DNA of 64,000 bases from the NCBI GenBank assembly GCA_963827935.1, contig CAWHCN010000008.1:124001-188000 (forward strand), in the 5' to 3' direction. This DNA comes from DATFNV01 sp963827935 (GTDB lineage Bacteria > Planctomycetota > Planctomycetia > Gemmatales > Gemmataceae). Of the stretch, positions 63,820 through 64,000 are shown one piece after another. Numbering within the stretch: position 1 is the stretch's first letter; each line of letters opens with the position of its first letter. The notes beneath the pieces were generated by a model that had not been told where the DNA came from, searched no databases, and saw only the letters and a program-made list of their open reading frames with translations. A program made the translations under genes and the position numbers.

Positions 63820-64000
63820 ATGATCGCATCCCGCCGTTTTAGTCCGCTTGAACTGGCACTCCTCCTGTTCCTGGTGGCTGTGGCCGCCGGGCGCGAGGCT
63901 GGTTCCTGGCCCAGTGCGCGGATGGCGGCCGCACCGACAGCCCCATCCGTGTTCAGGACGCTACCCCGCCGACGGAACGCGAGGCCCTGATCCGCAATCT
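63820..64000 (+). CDS. Start of an exported protein running off the window, probably frameshifted
   Basis: ATG 63820: RRFSPLELALLLFLVAVAAG is a signal-peptide-like segment. The frame closes at 63990, but another frame continues openly to the window end with CADGGRTDSPIRVQDATPPT then EREALIRN, so a one-base indel near 63910 is likely and the gene continues beyond 64000. Confidence 0.4.

Overview
The window is GC-rich chromosomal DNA that looks like a planctomycete of the Gemmataceae type. This is inferred from gene content, not from a marker gene. The pointers are repeated Uma2 (DUF820) nucleases, DUF4058 and DUF1573 proteins, a secreted EF-hand protein, planctomycete-style WD40 and sigma-factor remnants, a CxxCH haem-type protein, several sugar-phosphate isomerase/epimerase TIM barrels, and intergenic long palindromes.

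Layout. 1-25.5 kb is a mostly single-copy chromosomal stretch: fatty-acid oxidation (3-hydroxyacyl-CoA dehydrogenase), a sugar block (PMI-like cupin plus isomerase, Gfo/Idh oxidoreductase, D-tagatose-3-epimerase-like protein, FGGY kinase), a radical SAM SPL-like protein with a GT39-like membrane protein, phoU with a PhoB-like regulator, an FAD oxidoreductase, folD, a SIR2 deacylase, an amidohydrolase and two DinB proteins. Many of these genes are separated by 20-30 bp perfect palindromes that probably act as bidirectional terminators. 25.6-41.3 kb is a mobile-DNA sink beginning at a tRNA-Glu gene. It holds an IS66 element with an 8-bp target duplication, a group II intron carrying an IS701 element which itself carries an ISKra4-like element, a lower-GC restriction-modification pair, a DUF4058 gene, an ISAs1 element with a 577-bp duplicated left end, and an ISL3 element that splits a DUF6569 gene. 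43.3-57.0 kb is a 13.7-kb integrated element inside a third sugar isomerase gene. It encodes a large serine integrase, a DnaB-like helicase next to a 9-mer repeat array, a small serine resolvase, both terminase subunits, a tape-measure-like protein and a PLD-like protein, but I found no recognisable portal or capsid gene. 57.7-64 kb returns to chromosomal genes: a CxxCH protein with an in-frame TAG, a protein-glutaminase-like enzyme with a partner, an IS630 element and an acidic-tail protein.

Caution on quality. About thirty single-base indels or nonsense changes interrupt otherwise well-conserved genes, including folD, which should be essential. This looks like uncorrected sequencing error rather than mass pseudogenisation. 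Frameshifted genes are given here as single loci; true pseudogenes are those truncated by junctions or insertions.

The best candidates for something new are the capsid-less terminase-bearing element (possible phage satellite), the triple-nested intron/IS structure, the MITE-like element near 13.7 kb, and the unassigned restriction-modification pair.
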